DNA of 64,000 bases from Aquibacillus halophilus (GTDB taxonomy: Bacteria; Bacillota; Bacilli; Bacillales; Amphibacillaceae), in assembly GCF_009649745.1 (NCBI RefSeq), contig NZ_WJNG01000001.1, forward strand, positions 62,001-126,000, in the 5' to 3' direction. Under the pieces are notes generated by a model, which worked only from the letters and a program-made list of their open reading frames with translations, did no database searches and was not told the origin of the DNA. The translations under genes were made by a program, and so were the position numbers. The number at the start of each line of letters is the position of its first letter. Position 1 is the first letter of the stretch. Below are positions 1-8,894 of this stretch, one piece after another.

Positions 1-2
1 AA

Positions 3-1523
3 GATGAAAATAAACAAGTTTTTTACAGCTATCAGATTAGTGATGTAGTAACCAAATATAATGACATGGCTGATTTAAGCTACTCGTTTTTTGAGTTAAA
101 TCAACTTGAATTGCACGATGTAGCAATTAACCTACAGACTCCATCTAAACAAATTTCAAAAGATACATTTCTCTTTTTCCATTCTAGACAACAGCCAGAA
201 ATTCAAACAGCTGATGGGTCTATCCAGTATCAGTATAATTCAATATCTGATTCCGAATCCTATCCATTCCGATTAATTTTTCCAGCAGCTGAATTAGCAG
301 ATCGTCCAGTTGATCAAGCAAAAGATATCAAAGATAGTGTCTTAGTTTCAGAAGGTTCATTGCAATGGCGGTATCAGAATATTGATGAAAACTTCAATGA
401 TAGTATTGGATTAATAGCCGTCCTCATGATACTCGTTCTACTAATTGGATCTGCGCTATTCTTTTTCCATCCAAATCGTAAGAGACTACCATTCGACAAC
501 AAGGCTTTACTTTCACTATTGGAAAGATCTAATCCATTGTTTGTTAGATACTTAAATAATGAAGCAAAACTATCGGAGGAAGATATCATCGCCGTTTTTT
601 TCTCCTTGAACCAACGAAACTTGATATCCATTTCTGAAGTACCTTCTGAAGTAAATGCCGGAACTACTTTTCGCTTTACCTGGAAAAGGTCCCAAGTAAA
701 ACTTCGAGAAAGTGATCAATATATTAAAGAATGGCTGTTTACTAGAAAAGATGAGCTTGGTCCTTACTTTTTGCTCGAATCAATGGCAGCTCCTGATCAA
801 AAAATCCAAAGTCGCACGGAGAAAAATAACTATTCCAAAGTTTTTAAACAATGTTTTGAAAGATGGCGCGAGTTGATTGAGGAACAGCCCTCCTTTCAAA
901 ATGTTAAGAACACTTATATTCCCTATCATCTATTTTCCTTCTCACTTGTCTTGCTTACGATTTCGTTGCTATCCTACTTTGTTTTCTCGGATGTATGGTC
1001 ACGAGAAACACAATACGTTGTTACGATAATTTTTACTATCTTTGGTTCAGTTGTTGTCTATTTTAAATGCCATAAGATTCTCATGATCCTTCTATTTGTT
1101 GAGTCATTTATACTTAGTCTTTTCCTTTCAATGACAGCTGCAACAGGAATTTTTCTCATTTTTATCGTGCTTGCCGGCACCGTAACTGTGCTGATTCCGA
1201 GTTCTCGTTGGAAACATGGTAGCAATGAATTACGAAGAGCTATCAAACTTGCAAAGAAGTTAATTAAGAAAAACCAATATCCACTGGGGGTTACGCCGAA
1301 AGTAATCGAGAGGCAGATGCAATACGCAATCATTCTTCGTCAGGAAAATAAATTTGTACAACAATGCAACGCAATTCCCGCTACCCTTTTAGCAAGCGGA
1401 AATTACCCCCTACTCAATAATCCCAAATTTACCGTTGCAGCATTCGATCCAAGCATTTTGCTAACAGCACCACAGATCGAAATCGACCGAGATGAAAAGG
1501 GGGAAAGCGTAAGAGAAGCATAA
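3..1523 (+). CDS. DUF2207-type membrane protein, 5' end outside window
   Basis: The reading frame is open from base 3 to the stop at 1523, so the first in-frame ATG at 66 is probably internal and the gene starts upstream of the window. The visible part has an extracellular-type beta-rich N-terminal portion, a membrane segment near residues 115-135 of the ATG-66 product, a soluble region containing a winged-helix-like stretch (about 145-210), then two or more hydrophobic segments (about 290-375) and a cytoplasmic tail. This order matches DUF2207 (YciQ-like) predicted membrane proteins, whose function is unknown. Two copies of the dispersed GGGACGG repeat follow within 100 bp of the stop. The family call rests on domain order and sequence feel and no alignment was possible. 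Confidence 0.7.
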   Translation, partial: DENKQVFYSYQISDVVTKYNDMADLSYSFFELNQLELHDVAINLQTPSKQISKDTFLFFHSRQQPEIQTADGSIQYQYNSISDSESYPFRLIFPAAELADRPVDQAKDIKDSVLVSEGSLQWRYQNIDENFNDSIGLIAVLMILVLLIGSALFFFHPNRKRLPFDNKALLSLLERSNPLFVRYLNNEAKLSEEDIIAVFFSLNQRNLISISEVPSEVNAGTTFRFTWKRSQVKLRESDQYIKEWLFTRKDELGPYFLLESMAAPDQKIQSRTEKNNYSKVFKQCFERWRELIEEQPSFQNVKNTYIPYHLFSFSLVLLTISLLSYFVFSDVWSRETQYVVTIIFTIFGSVVVYFKCHKILMILLFVESFILSLFLSMTAATGIFLIFIVLAGTVTVLIPSSRWKHGSNELRRAIKLAKKLIKKNQYPLGVTPKVIERQMQYAIILRQENKFVQQCNAIPATLLASGNYPLLNNPKFTVAAFDPSILLTAPQIEIDRDEKGESVREA

Positions 1524-1548
1524 GAGCGGGGAGCAGAGGTGGAACACA

Positions 1549-1815
1549 GGGACGGTTCTTTTGAGTATGGTGCCAAGTTAGAGAAGTAGTGGTGCGCAGG
1601 GACGGTTCTTTTGCGTATAGTATAAGAAGCATTGAACGAACTGCCCTCGCCGGTAGGTACCTGTCCTACACCCAAAAATAATAAGGGGCTCCAAGAGGTT
1701 GCTTATCACAAGAAGGATAAGCAACCTACTTTGTTGAAGTAATTATTACGATTCAAAATGGAGTTAAATAAACTTTAAATGCATATTATTTAAATGTGTT
1801 CAAAAGAACCGTCCC
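1549..1815. repeat. Repeat-bounded element with central hairpin
   Basis: Two direct copies of the 15-bp repeat lie at 1549-1563 and 1599-1613 (plus orientation), and one inverted copy lies at 1801-1815. Between them is a perfect 12-bp stem (arms 1696-1707 and 1716-1727, 8-nt loop) with no strong T-run after it. No coding sequence is convincing here. The element fills the gap between the DUF2207 gene and the next small gene, whose ribosome site lies just outside the right copy. Confidence 0.75.
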
Positions 1816-1840
1816 CATGTCTCAACAAAGGAGTTAGTTC

Positions 1841-2260
1841 ATGAAAAAGATAGTAATTATTTTTTCGGTTTCTTTGACTTTATTAGTGTTGCTTCTAATT
1901 TGGATAATTTCTGACAACAAAAATGATACTTTATCTAGGTTTGAAGACCATTTGAGAGATGATAATTTTTCGTTTGAAACATATGAGCTTAATGAGGATA
2001 ACTTATTTAACTTGGAGTTAGTCGGTAAAAAACCAGTACATTTTAGGATTAGCGAAGAAGATTCTCTCCATGTCTACAGTTATCCCTTTAACATACAAGC
2101 TCCAATTGCAAAAGGTTCATTTAGAGCCAAAACAGAGACATACGACATGGTTTCTTATAATCTTTACACTATTAATAACTTGTTTATTATCTATGAATAT
2201 AATAGTGAAATAGATAATGTAAACGAGGAATTAGATAATTCGATTAAACGTTTTAATTGA
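1841..2260 (+). CDS. Small membrane-anchored or exported protein, unknown
   Basis: A 139-residue protein with a clear start: AAAGGAG lies 9 bp before the ATG. Residues 4-24 form one hydrophobic segment (MKK then Ile/Leu/Val-rich), which could be an uncleaved anchor or a signal peptide. No lipobox Cys is present. The rest is a small acidic domain of about 110 residues with alternating beta-type hydrophobic pattern and no motif I recognise. It stands alone: the upstream gene is separated by a repeat element and the downstream gene is on the other strand. A short palindrome (CTAG-N-ACAT around 2301-2320) follows the gene. The function is unknown. Confidence 0.7.
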   Translation: MKKIVIIFSVSLTLLVLLLIWIISDNKNDTLSRFEDHLRDDNFSFETYELNEDNLFNLELVGKKPVHFRISEEDSLHVYSYPFNIQAPIAKGSFRAKTETYDMVSYNLYTINNLFIIYEYNSEIDNVNEELDNSIKRFN

Positions 2261-2398
2261 AGCAGAGTTTTTTCTGAAGTTGATACGGAAATCACTTTTC
2301 TAGTACATAATGTGCTAGCCTTTAAAAAATGACAAAAGTACAACACAAATTACATTCTACTTATTCAGTAGGAAACTGGCACAAAAGACTTCGTTTTC

Positions 2399-3178
2399 CT
2401 ATGCTTTTGACACAAGACTAGGGGAGACTCCAAAAATTCTTGCAGCTTGGCGTTGGGTTACTCCATCTATTCGCTTTACTTTTCGCAATACTTGATTTCT
2501 TTCTAGTTTGGGCAAACTTTTCACTTGTGCTATCTTAACTACACCAAGCAACTCCTTAATTTCCTGCCTTGCCTCTTCATCTGATAGTCTTTTTCTTTCA
2601 TTGAACTGTTTTTCAAGATATTCGTCCTTATTCTCTCTTTCGCTGAATTCTATAAACCTTTTTTTAGCAACAATCCCATCACTCGAGAAAAACTCTAAAA
2701 TAAAATGACAATCTACCAATCCATTAGGATAGATATTTTCTCTGAAATAGCCACGAAAACTACTCCACTTCCATTCATCCGATTGTTTAGCTATCCCTGC
2801 TTTTACAGGATTTTGATGGATATATCTTATAACCGTTAGCAAATATCGAATACTCTCAACACCTTCACTTCTGAACCTATCCTGAAAAAGATGGCCGGTG
2901 GTCTTATATTTCAAGTTATAATACCAAACAAAGCTTACACCAATACGCTTCATTGTAGTTGAAACATCTTCATTCCCTTCCTTTATCAGTAGATGCACAT
3001 GATTACTCATTAAACACCAACCGTACACAGTTAGGTTCGTTTGGAACTTATACTTTTTTAATAAATCAAGAAACTTCATACAGTCCTCATCATCGTGAAA
3101 AATTTCCTGTTTATTCGCTCCTCTCAACATAATATGGTATATTCCGCTTACACTTTTTTGCCTTGGTCCTCGAGGCAT
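2399..3178 (-). CDS. REP-associated tyrosine transposase-like protein (Y1/HUH family)
   Basis: The IS200-like Y1 fold is visible: N-terminal MPRGPRQKS and YHIMLRGAN, the HUH motif as NHVHLL near residue 62, and the conserved segment YIHQNPVKAGI followed by W-SS near 120-140, where the catalytic Tyr helix is expected. The C-terminal tail ends in a helix-turn-helix like that of DnaA (QRQAARIFGVSPSLVSKA), typical of Firmicute RAYT-like proteins. A GTG lies 9 bp further upstream, but AAGGTG spaced 6 nt favours the ATG at 3178. Known relatives are single-copy, domesticated HUH enzymes that mobilise short palindromic repeats rather than themselves. No IS ends were seen. Its link to the repeats in this window is inference. 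Confidence 0.85.
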   Translation of the reverse strand: MPRGPRQKSVSGIYHIMLRGANKQEIFHDDEDCMKFLDLLKKYKFQTNLTVYGWCLMSNHVHLLIKEGNEDVSTTMKRIGVSFVWYYNLKYKTTGHLFQDRFRSEGVESIRYLLTVIRYIHQNPVKAGIAKQSDEWKWSSFRGYFRENIYPNGLVDCHFILEFFSSDGIVAKKRFIEFSERENKDEYLEKQFNERKRLSDEEARQEIKELLGVVKIAQVKSLPKLERNQVLRKVKRIDGVTQRQAARIFGVSPSLVSKA

Positions 3179-3409
3179 CTTTATCACCTTACCTTTTCTG
3201 TTTAATGAAAAATTATAATGGGATTTTTCGGGATAGCATAGGAAAGTATTTTTGCAAGAAATTTCAGGGGTAATTAACGCAATCTCTAACTAGGGGATTA
3301 AAAACTATAATGGTTGTGATAGTGGGTAATACGTTTTTTTATACGAGTGTGATGTTAAAACTTGGAAGGGGAATTGCTGATAAAATAAGAGAAATGTGCG
3401 ACCATAAGA

Positions 3410-3529
3410 AGGAAAATTACGTGAGGTAATTGGAAGGCTATCTGAATAAATCTATCATATAATATATTGTCGGATTTTTCACCAATTTATTTGGAAGAAC
3501 CAAGAAAAAAGAAGCAAGAGAACCGTCTC
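3410..3529. repeat. Copy 1 of a ~120-bp repeat ending in a degenerate 15-bp repeat
   Basis: The stretch from about 3410 (GTGAGGTAATTGGAAG) to a degenerate copy of the 15-bp repeat at 3515-3529 (CAAGAGAACCGTCTC) matches 4600-4723 over most of its length: GGTAATTGGAAG, then an ATTGYCGG-TTTTTCA-CAATTTATTT block, then AAAAAAGAAGCAAGAGAAC. It sits in the 350-bp gap between the transposase start and the neighbouring gene's stop. The gap (3188-3529) otherwise shows nothing I can name. Confidence 0.65.
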
Positions 3530-4234
3530 CTACTTCACTTTTTTCCCCGAATATGGATCTATTCCGAGTTTGTCCCACTCAGTTTTTTTGTATTTTATAA
3601 ATTTCAGGATGTCATTAATTGATTCTACATCATATTCTTTATACTTTTGTTCCTTTGCCCATGCTCTGATTTCCTCATAATTCGGGTGCTTTTTATCATG
3701 ATATACAGCAAGAAAATCGTAATATCCTGGAATACCACCAACATCCTCTGGTGGAGCAGTCTCGGCCCCATCAATAAGCGTCGGATAGCCGTAATAATAG
3801 TCCTCGGTAATCTCTTCTAGGATAATTCGAAATTGCCAATTGTCACCAAAATCATAGGTATAGTCTAGCTGACCATACTTTTCAATATATTTGTCTATCT
3901 TGATTGTTTGTGGCTGTCTGATCGTTGTCTTTAGCTTCCGAGCAATAATACCACGCGGGTCATTTTCTTTGTCTAATTTCACCTTTTTATACATTTCTTT
4001 ATAGGCCTTGTTTTCTTGATATGCTTCTTCATTATTCGAAACCACCAAGTTTTCTTCTCTTATATCAAATTCGAACAAATGATAGGGTTCATATGTATAT
4101 CCACTTTGAAAATTCGTGGTAATTTGAATAACATCGTTTAGACGATTAAATGTAGCTGCAGCAGGCATTATCACCCTTCTCCAGATTAACGGGTCAGAGT
4201 CTAACAGCTCAATTTTTATTTGATAGGCTTTCAT
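3530..4234 (-). CDS. Plasmid pRiA4b ORF-3-like family protein
   Basis: This 234-residue protein has the hallmarks of the pRiA4b ORF-3 / IS1096 TnpR-like family: YQIKIELLDSDPLIWRRV at the N-terminus, a LNDVIQ segment, YDFGDNWQFRI near residue 130, and a C-terminal PPEDVGGIPGYYDFL segment near 165-180. The family occurs on plasmids, next to transposons and as stand-alone chromosomal genes. Its biochemical role is not established. The gene is isolated here between two repeat-rich spacers. Its TAG stop directly abuts a degenerate copy of the dispersed repeat. Confidence 0.85.
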   Translation of the reverse strand: MKAYQIKIELLDSDPLIWRRVIMPAAATFNRLNDVIQITTNFQSGYTYEPYHLFEFDIREENLVVSNNEEAYQENKAYKEMYKKVKLDKENDPRGIIARKLKTTIRQPQTIKIDKYIEKYGQLDYTYDFGDNWQFRIILEEITEDYYYGYPTLIDGAETAPPEDVGGIPGYYDFLAVYHDKKHPNYEEIRAWAKEQKYKEYDVESINDILKFIKYKKTEWDKLGIDPYSGKKVK

Positions 4235-4473
4235 ATTTGCCAGTCCTTTCTATAAAAACTACCTTTTGGATTCGCTTTTATCATATCACTTGGTGGGAAC
4301 TACATGCCAAAAAATTGCTAGTTAACCTATAATCTTGAGTTACGATCAACCCGAATTAATTCGCGTTTTTTATTGATTTTACAAGATGTATGGATGCAAA
4401 AGAAGAAAGAAATCGCTAGGCGATGACTCCTTTATCCACCTTTGATATCACTCAAATTTCAAGAAAAAGATGC

Positions 4474-4723
4474 TAGAGAACTGTCCGTAGAATTTGTTTT
4501 ATTCAATGAGCCAGTTGCTAAAACGAACTTTTTCGATGAGTTGACGCTCAAAATTTGGAGGAAAATTGTAATACACTAGCTGGAAAGAACTTAAGGAGCA
4601 TATAAGGTAAGGTAATTGGAAGATTTCAATTTAATCCATTATTATGTATTGCCGGTTTTTTCATCAATTTATTTTCTGTTAGTAGAGCTAATATAACTAA
4701 AAAAGAAGCAAGAGAACTATCCC
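4474..4723. repeat. Degenerate repeat copies; copy 2 of the ~120-bp repeat
   Basis: The gene-free stretch 4235-4737 holds a weak repeat copy near 4474-4487 and, from about 4600 to 4723, the second copy of the segment at 3410-3529. That second copy ends in a decayed 15-bp repeat (CAAGAGAACTATCCC, 4709-4723). The last copy runs into TTGCTTC, so the end can pair with GAAGCAAG a few bases upstream as a short hairpin behind the next gene's stop. Nothing else in this stretch looks functional. Confidence 0.55.
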
Positions 4724-4737
4724 TTGCTTCTGTGAAT

Positions 4738-5487
4738 TTATTGCAACTTCTCAATATGTGATCCCATAAATACTTGCACGTTAGTGGTTCCACCAGAAAC
4801 GTTTTCAAAATAAGATGGACCTACTGGTACTCCCCAGAAATGAACATAATCTTCTTCTAAAATATCCCCAGTAGTTTTATAGAGAATTACTTGGTAAGAG
4901 TTACCTTCATCATCCATAACATGGATAAGAGCTAATGTATCATCAGTTTCCTCAATTGGCACTTCTTCAATAGAAATGACCGTTCCAGTAAAACTTAATA
5001 CAGTGGACAAGTATGGATTAACATTTTTGTTCAAATGTTTAATTGTAACAGATTGATCTTCAGCTGCTTTAACACTTTGAATTGCCTCATCTGTTTGAGC
5101 TGGAAAATGAGTTGAATTACTAACAATATAATCATAAGACTCTTGCGATAAAGCTAAAGTTTCTTCAGTAAGTAGTGGAATGTGATAATCAGCGTAATCA
5201 GCATAAGTACTATTTGTATCCTCGACCACTGGCTCTTCCTCTTCTACTTCTTCAACAACCTCTTCTTCCTCTTCAACGGGTTCCTCCGTGGCTTCTTCTG
5301 TTTCTGCTTCTTCTGTTGTACCCTCTTCGGTATTTTCTACTTCGTTAGAATCTGTTTCAGTTACGGTTTCTTCACCTGATGCAGTTTGCTCCTCGTCGCC
5401 ACTATTTGCTATTCCTATAATAAGAATAATTGCGATCAACCATACCCACCATTTCTTGTAAAATGGTTTTTTAACTTTTTCCGCCAT
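4738..5487 (-). CDS. Membrane-anchored protein with acidic linker, unknown
   Basis: This 249-residue protein has a short basic N-terminus, one membrane segment (about residues 14-27, WWVWLIAIILIIGIAN), then a very Glu/Thr-rich low-complexity linker (about 30-95), and a folded extracellular domain of about 150 residues. That domain ends in beta strands of OB-fold character (FTGTVISIEEVP, then ALIHVMDDEGNSYQVILYK, then a VHFWGVPVG turn). It resembles the many Bacillus DUF4352-like or OB-fold surface proteins in layout, but I cannot assign a family. Start ATG at 5487 has GGGGGAATTCGAC upstream. It is a single gene, and its function is unknown. Confidence 0.7.
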   Translation of the reverse strand: MAEKVKKPFYKKWWVWLIAIILIIGIANSGDEEQTASGEETVTETDSNEVENTEEGTTEEAETEEATEEPVEEEEEVVEEVEEEEPVVEDTNSTYADYADYHIPLLTEETLALSQESYDYIVSNSTHFPAQTDEAIQSVKAAEDQSVTIKHLNKNVNPYLSTVLSFTGTVISIEEVPIEETDDTLALIHVMDDEGNSYQVILYKTTGDILEEDYVHFWGVPVGPSYFENVSGGTTNVQVFMGSHIEKLQ

Positions 5488-5708
5488 GTCGAATTCCCCC
5501 TAATTATGTAAATTACAAGGTTAATAGTAACACATAATTAACAAGAAATGGAAGTATTTTGTGTTATCTTTTAGTATTTTATACCTATGACATATCATAA
5601 ATTTTCCAATTATAATTAGCGAAATAATACTTAGTTATATGTGATAGAAGGGGAGGTCACATTGTTGAAACATTAGTGTCTTCTACAGTTACATAAGAAA
5701 AAAAGACG

Positions 5709-5723
5709 CAAAAGAACCGTCCC
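5709..5723 (-). repeat. Dispersed 15-bp repeat at dsdA stop
   Basis: A perfect minus-strand copy (CAAAAGAACCGTCCC on the plus strand). Its G-rich end overlaps the dsdA TAG stop, read as AAG TAG GGACGG on the coding strand. Confidence 0.9.
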
Positions 5724-7012
5724 TACTTGCCATTTTCGTATGCTTCTTTCATGTAACTTTCTGGGACTAGTGCTCCTCCTGTTGCCCAGGCGATGTGAGT
5801 TGTTTGTTTTGGTAGGTCTTTTTGTTGGGTTAATTTTGTTGGTCCTATTAATCCTGCTGTTGCTGAGGGTTCAAGTTTCATTTTTTCAGAATCAACGATT
5901 AGGGTTAAAAGTTTAAAAAAGGTGTCATCCTCAATGGTGTAAATCCCATCAACCAAGCGTTCAATGACTTTAGTAGCAAATGCCGAGGGCCGGCCAACTG
6001 CTAAACCATCTGCCTCCGTCACGCCATCAATTCCAAAATCACTTACACTGACTTTTTCATGTTCTCCAGTTAACAATCCGATTAAAACAGATGGGGTATG
6101 GGTTGGTTCGACGAGATAACAATGTACATTTGATCCAAACAGAGTTTTCAAGCCGAAGGTAATACCACCCGGAGATCCTCCAACACCACATGGTAAATAT
6201 ACATTTAAAGGATTATTTTCGTCTACTGCTATCCCTTTCGCATCTAGTTGTTTTTTTAGGTGTAGGGCTGCGGTGCTATATCCTAAAAATAAATCCCTGG
6301 AATTTTCATCATCAACAAAATATGCCTTTGGGTCTTTGCTAGTCCGTTCTCTGCCCTCGGTTACCGCTTTACTAAAGTCACCCTTGGACTCAAACACGTT
6401 TACTCCCTTTGTCCGCAGTAGGTCTTTTTTCCATTGCTTCGCATCTGCAGACATATAAACATCCACGTTAAATCCTAACTTGGCACTGATAATACCGATA
6501 CTTAGAGCTAGATTTCCAGTCGAACTGACTCCAATAGAATAACTACTAAAAAACTCTTTAAATCGTGGTTCACTTAAGACCTGGTAATTGTCTTTTAGGG
6601 ATAACATATCATTATCGATAGCTAGTTTTTCCGCATATTTAAGTATTTCATAAAAACCGCCACGCGCCTTGATCGAACCGGCAATTGGAAGTTCATTATC
6701 GCATTTTAAATATAGGTCACCTGCGAATGAATGGTCATAATGTTTAATTAAGGCCTTTTTCATTGAATCAATCTTTTTTAAAGGAGAGTCAATTATGCCT
6801 CCTGTTTCTTCTATTTCTGGAAAAACGGTGCTTAAATATGGAGCAAATCGTTCCCATCTCGCCATTGCATCGAGAATGTCCTCTTTCTTCACTGCGACAT
6901 CTGCCAAGCTACCAATGTCAACGTGTGGATTTTGCCAAAAAATTGGCTTCAATCCCACAACGTCCTTAAGCTCCGGAATTTCCTTTGTCCACTGTTCTAT
7001 AGACTTTTCCAT
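5723..7012 (-). CDS. dsdA: D-serine ammonia-lyase (D-serine dehydratase)
   Basis: A PLP fold-type II enzyme converting D-serine to pyruvate and ammonia in the cytosol. Seen: the N-terminal DsdA signature (NPHVD near residue 30), the PLP lysine in GSIKARGG near 120, SSTGNLALSIGI near 165-175, and the phosphate-binding loop CGVGGSPGG near 275. About 429 residues is close to the usual DsdA length (about 440). The ORF extends to a GTG at 7027, but AAGGTGG placed about 11 nt upstream favours the ATG at 7012. It is the last gene of the amino-acid cluster, and a repeat-bounded element lies between it and the preceding hydrolase. The stop codon TAG is shared with the dispersed repeat. Confidence 0.93.
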   Translation of the reverse strand: MEKSIEQWTKEIPELKDVVGLKPIFWQNPHVDIGSLADVAVKKEDILDAMARWERFAPYLSTVFPEIEETGGIIDSPLKKIDSMKKALIKHYDHSFAGDLYLKCDNELPIAGSIKARGGFYEILKYAEKLAIDNDMLSLKDNYQVLSEPRFKEFFSSYSIGVSSTGNLALSIGIISAKLGFNVDVYMSADAKQWKKDLLRTKGVNVFESKGDFSKAVTEGRERTSKDPKAYFVDDENSRDLFLGYSTAALHLKKQLDAKGIAVDENNPLNVYLPCGVGGSPGGITFGLKTLFGSNVHCYLVEPTHTPSVLIGLLTGEHEKVSVSDFGIDGVTEADGLAVGRPSAFATKVIERLVDGIYTIEDDTFFKLLTLIVDSEKMKLEPSATAGLIGPTKLTQQKDLPKQTTHIAWATGGALVPESYMKEAYENGK

Positions 7013-7044
7013 AATCGAAATTACCACCTTTCAAGGGTTTCGTG

Positions 7045-7145
7045 GGGACGGTTCTTTTGCTTCCTCCCCACTCAACCCGTTATCCACCCTTCGTTTCAAA
7101 ACCATTCAAATTTCAGTCAGCAAAAAGATGCAAAAGAACCGTCCC
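7045..7145. repeat. Inverted-repeat-bounded 101-bp element
   Basis: A plus copy at 7045-7059 and an inverted copy at 7131-7145, both perfect for the 15-bp core, enclose about 70 bp of non-coding DNA. The right end lies inside the 3' end of the hydrolase gene (stop at 7113), so that gene's C-terminus is encoded by the element. The left end is about 30 bp before the dsdA start. Confidence 0.85.
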
Positions 7146-8345
7146 CATGGTTTGGGCTGCGACTGTGATGTCCTTTTTGTCTGCCCATTCTTCTGGGGTG
7201 TGGCTGATGCCGTTTTTGGTTCGGAGGAAGATCATTCCTGTTTGGGTGAAGTTGGCCATTACCATGGCGTCGTGTCCTGCGCCAGATGGTAGCTCAACTA
7301 CTTCAATACCCTGTTTTTCTATCGATGCTCTGATGCTTTCATTTATTTCCGATGAACATGAAACTCCTGATAGGTTATGTATTTCCTCCACAGAGGAAGT
7401 TATTCCTCTTTTCGAACAAATACTTTCAATCGTACCGTTAACCTGATTTAATAATTGATCAAGCAATTCGTCAGAAAGATCACGTAAATCAATTGTGAAT
7501 TCAACGTCACTCGGTATGATGTTAACGCCGCCTGGATTGACAGCTAGTTGTCCCACTGTCGCAACGGTTCTTTCTTGTTCTTTCGCTAGTTTTTCTATGT
7601 ATTGAATAATCTCAGCCGCTGCAGCCAAAGGGTCCTTTCTGAGCGACATAGGCGTTGTCCCCGCATGCCCTGCTTCACCGCTTAATTTCACCTTCAACCA
7701 TCTTAAGCCAACGATACCTGTCACCAAACCAATTGGGACATTTTTTGACTCTAGTATTTTTCCCTGTTCGATATGAACCTCCAAAAAACATTTAATCGTC
7801 TCGGGATCTACTTTAACGCTAGCTAATTTGTTTGGATCATACCCTTGATTAATCATTGCTTGAGCAATGGAAATACCGTGTTCATCCACGTGATTGACTA
7901 ATTCATCGCTAGTTAGCTGACCAGTATATCCCTTACTACCTATCATGCCTGTCGAAAAACGTGTTCCTTCCTCATCGGTAAAAGCGACGACTTCAACAGA
8001 ATTTTCAGGAGTAACCCCTTGCTCTATTAACGATTGCACTACTTCAATCCCAATTAAAACTCCTCCAGTTCCGTCGAATATACCCCCACTTAACACGGTA
8101 TCAACATGAGAACCAATTAATATAGTCTTGCCATTTGGATCAGTACCAGCTAGCCTACCAAATATATTCCCTATTTCATCTTCACGAATCATTAAACCCG
8201 CATCTGTCATATATTTTTTTACCAATTGCTTCGCTTCTCTTTCCTCATCGCTAAAAGAAAGTCTTGTTAGTCCACCATTCACATCCACACCAACTTGGCC
8301 TAATTCGTTAATTCGACTCCACAATCGTTCTTCATTTATATCCAC
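7113..8345 (-). CDS. M20-family Zn-dependent hydrolase (N-carbamoyl-L-amino-acid hydrolase / allantoate amidohydrolase type)
   Basis: This cytosolic di-metal amidohydrolase removes carbamoyl or ureido groups from amino-acid-like substrates. Seen: GSHVDTVLSGGIFDG (first metal ligands, near residue 85), AFTDEEGTRF (catalytic Glu pair, near 120), HIEQGKILE near 190, and VSGEAGHAG-type segment LSGEAGHAGTTPM near 220. GGGAGGG spaced 6 nt supports a GTG start at 8345 rather than a TTG at 8360. The last residues (MGTVLLHLFAD) are read through a copy of the dispersed repeat, so the native C-terminus has been replaced. Substrate cannot be chosen from sequence: HyuC-, AllC- and ureidopropionase-like enzymes all share these motifs. 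Confidence 0.85.
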   Translation of the reverse strand: MDINEERLWSRINELGQVGVDVNGGLTRLSFSDEEREAKQLVKKYMTDAGLMIREDEIGNIFGRLAGTDPNGKTILIGSHVDTVLSGGIFDGTGGVLIGIEVVQSLIEQGVTPENSVEVVAFTDEEGTRFSTGMIGSKGYTGQLTSDELVNHVDEHGISIAQAMINQGYDPNKLASVKVDPETIKCFLEVHIEQGKILESKNVPIGLVTGIVGLRWLKVKLSGEAGHAGTTPMSLRKDPLAAAAEIIQYIEKLAKEQERTVATVGQLAVNPGGVNIIPSDVEFTIDLRDLSDELLDQLLNQVNGTIESICSKRGITSSVEEIHNLSGVSCSSEINESIRASIEKQGIEVVELPSGAGHDAMVMANFTQTGMIFLRTKNGISHTPEEWADKKDITVAAQTMGTVLLHLFAD

Positions 8346-8364
8346 TATATTCCCTCCCAACTAA

Positions 8365-8420
8365 TAAAAAAGGACTGACACAAAAGGGCCATTATGAAAA
8401 TGTCCTCTTAAGTCAGCCCT
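8365..8420 (-). terminator. Hairpin terminator or attenuator inside the amino-acid cluster
   Basis: On the minus strand, AGGGCTGAC (8412-8420) pairs with GTCAGTCCT (8371-8379) and is followed by TTTTTT. It sits between the 150-residue membrane protein and the hydrolase, so the last two genes may be expressed at a lower level or separately. Confidence 0.65.
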
Positions 8421-8437
8421 CTAAACATCCTACAGCT

Positions 8438-8890
8438 TTAAATAATTCCTTGAATCCTTAATACTAATTCGGCAATAAGTGCCGATCCCAGAAAAGTTCC
8501 TAGCATAACACACACTGCAACAACGATACTTCTCCAACCGAGCTGAACAAAATCTGTCCATGAGCGTCCAATTGCAATACCAGCATAAGCTAGGATTGGT
8601 GTTGCTAGTGCTAATAAGTTTACGCTAGCAGTCCATTCGACTATTTGCTCAGAGCCTGGCATCCACGGCATTGATGCAAGCACACCAACGATCGCAACAT
8701 AAGCCACACTAGGTATGTTTACCGGGATCAATTTTTGAAGGATTAAACCGACAAGACAAATGAGAACTAGTACAATCATTCCAGGAATTGCCTCGAGTGG
8801 CATGATATCATATCCTACCCAGTTACCAAGCAGGGAAACAACGCCAAATATGGCTAATAACAACGTCCATTCTTGAATGTTTTTCAGCAT
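8438..8890 (-). CDS. Small four-to-five-TM membrane protein, partner of DUF3100 protein
   Basis: This 150-residue, almost entirely hydrophobic protein has about four or five membrane helices (near 8-25, 38-55, 62-75, 85-105, 120-145). There are no recognised motifs. It starts 4 bp downstream of the DUF3100 stop with AGGGGCG as ribosome site, so the two are translationally coupled and probably form one membrane unit. The location between catabolic enzymes suggests uptake or efflux of the cluster's substrate. That is inference from context only. Confidence 0.7.
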   Translation of the reverse strand: MLKNIQEWTLLLAIFGVVSLLGNWVGYDIMPLEAIPGMIVLVLICLVGLILQKLIPVNIPSVAYVAIVGVLASMPWMPGSEQIVEWTASVNLLALATPILAYAGIAIGRSWTDFVQLGWRSIVVAVCVMLGTFLGSALIAELVLRIQGII

Positions 8891-8894
8891 ATGA

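Noticed and set aside
1403-1675. Short minus-strand ORFs over the end of the DUF2207 gene
   Set aside because: Open frames created by two repeat copies and the antisense of a real gene, with no ribosome site.
4626-4808. A 60-codon minus-strand ORF at the end of the acidic-linker protein gene
   Set aside because: Out-of-frame overlap with a better gene, running into a degenerate repeat.
6795-7292. Plus-strand ORFs across the dsdA/hydrolase junction
   Set aside because: They run antisense through two firm genes and owe part of their length to the repeat (products with KNRPH and similar). No ribosome sites and no family resemblance.
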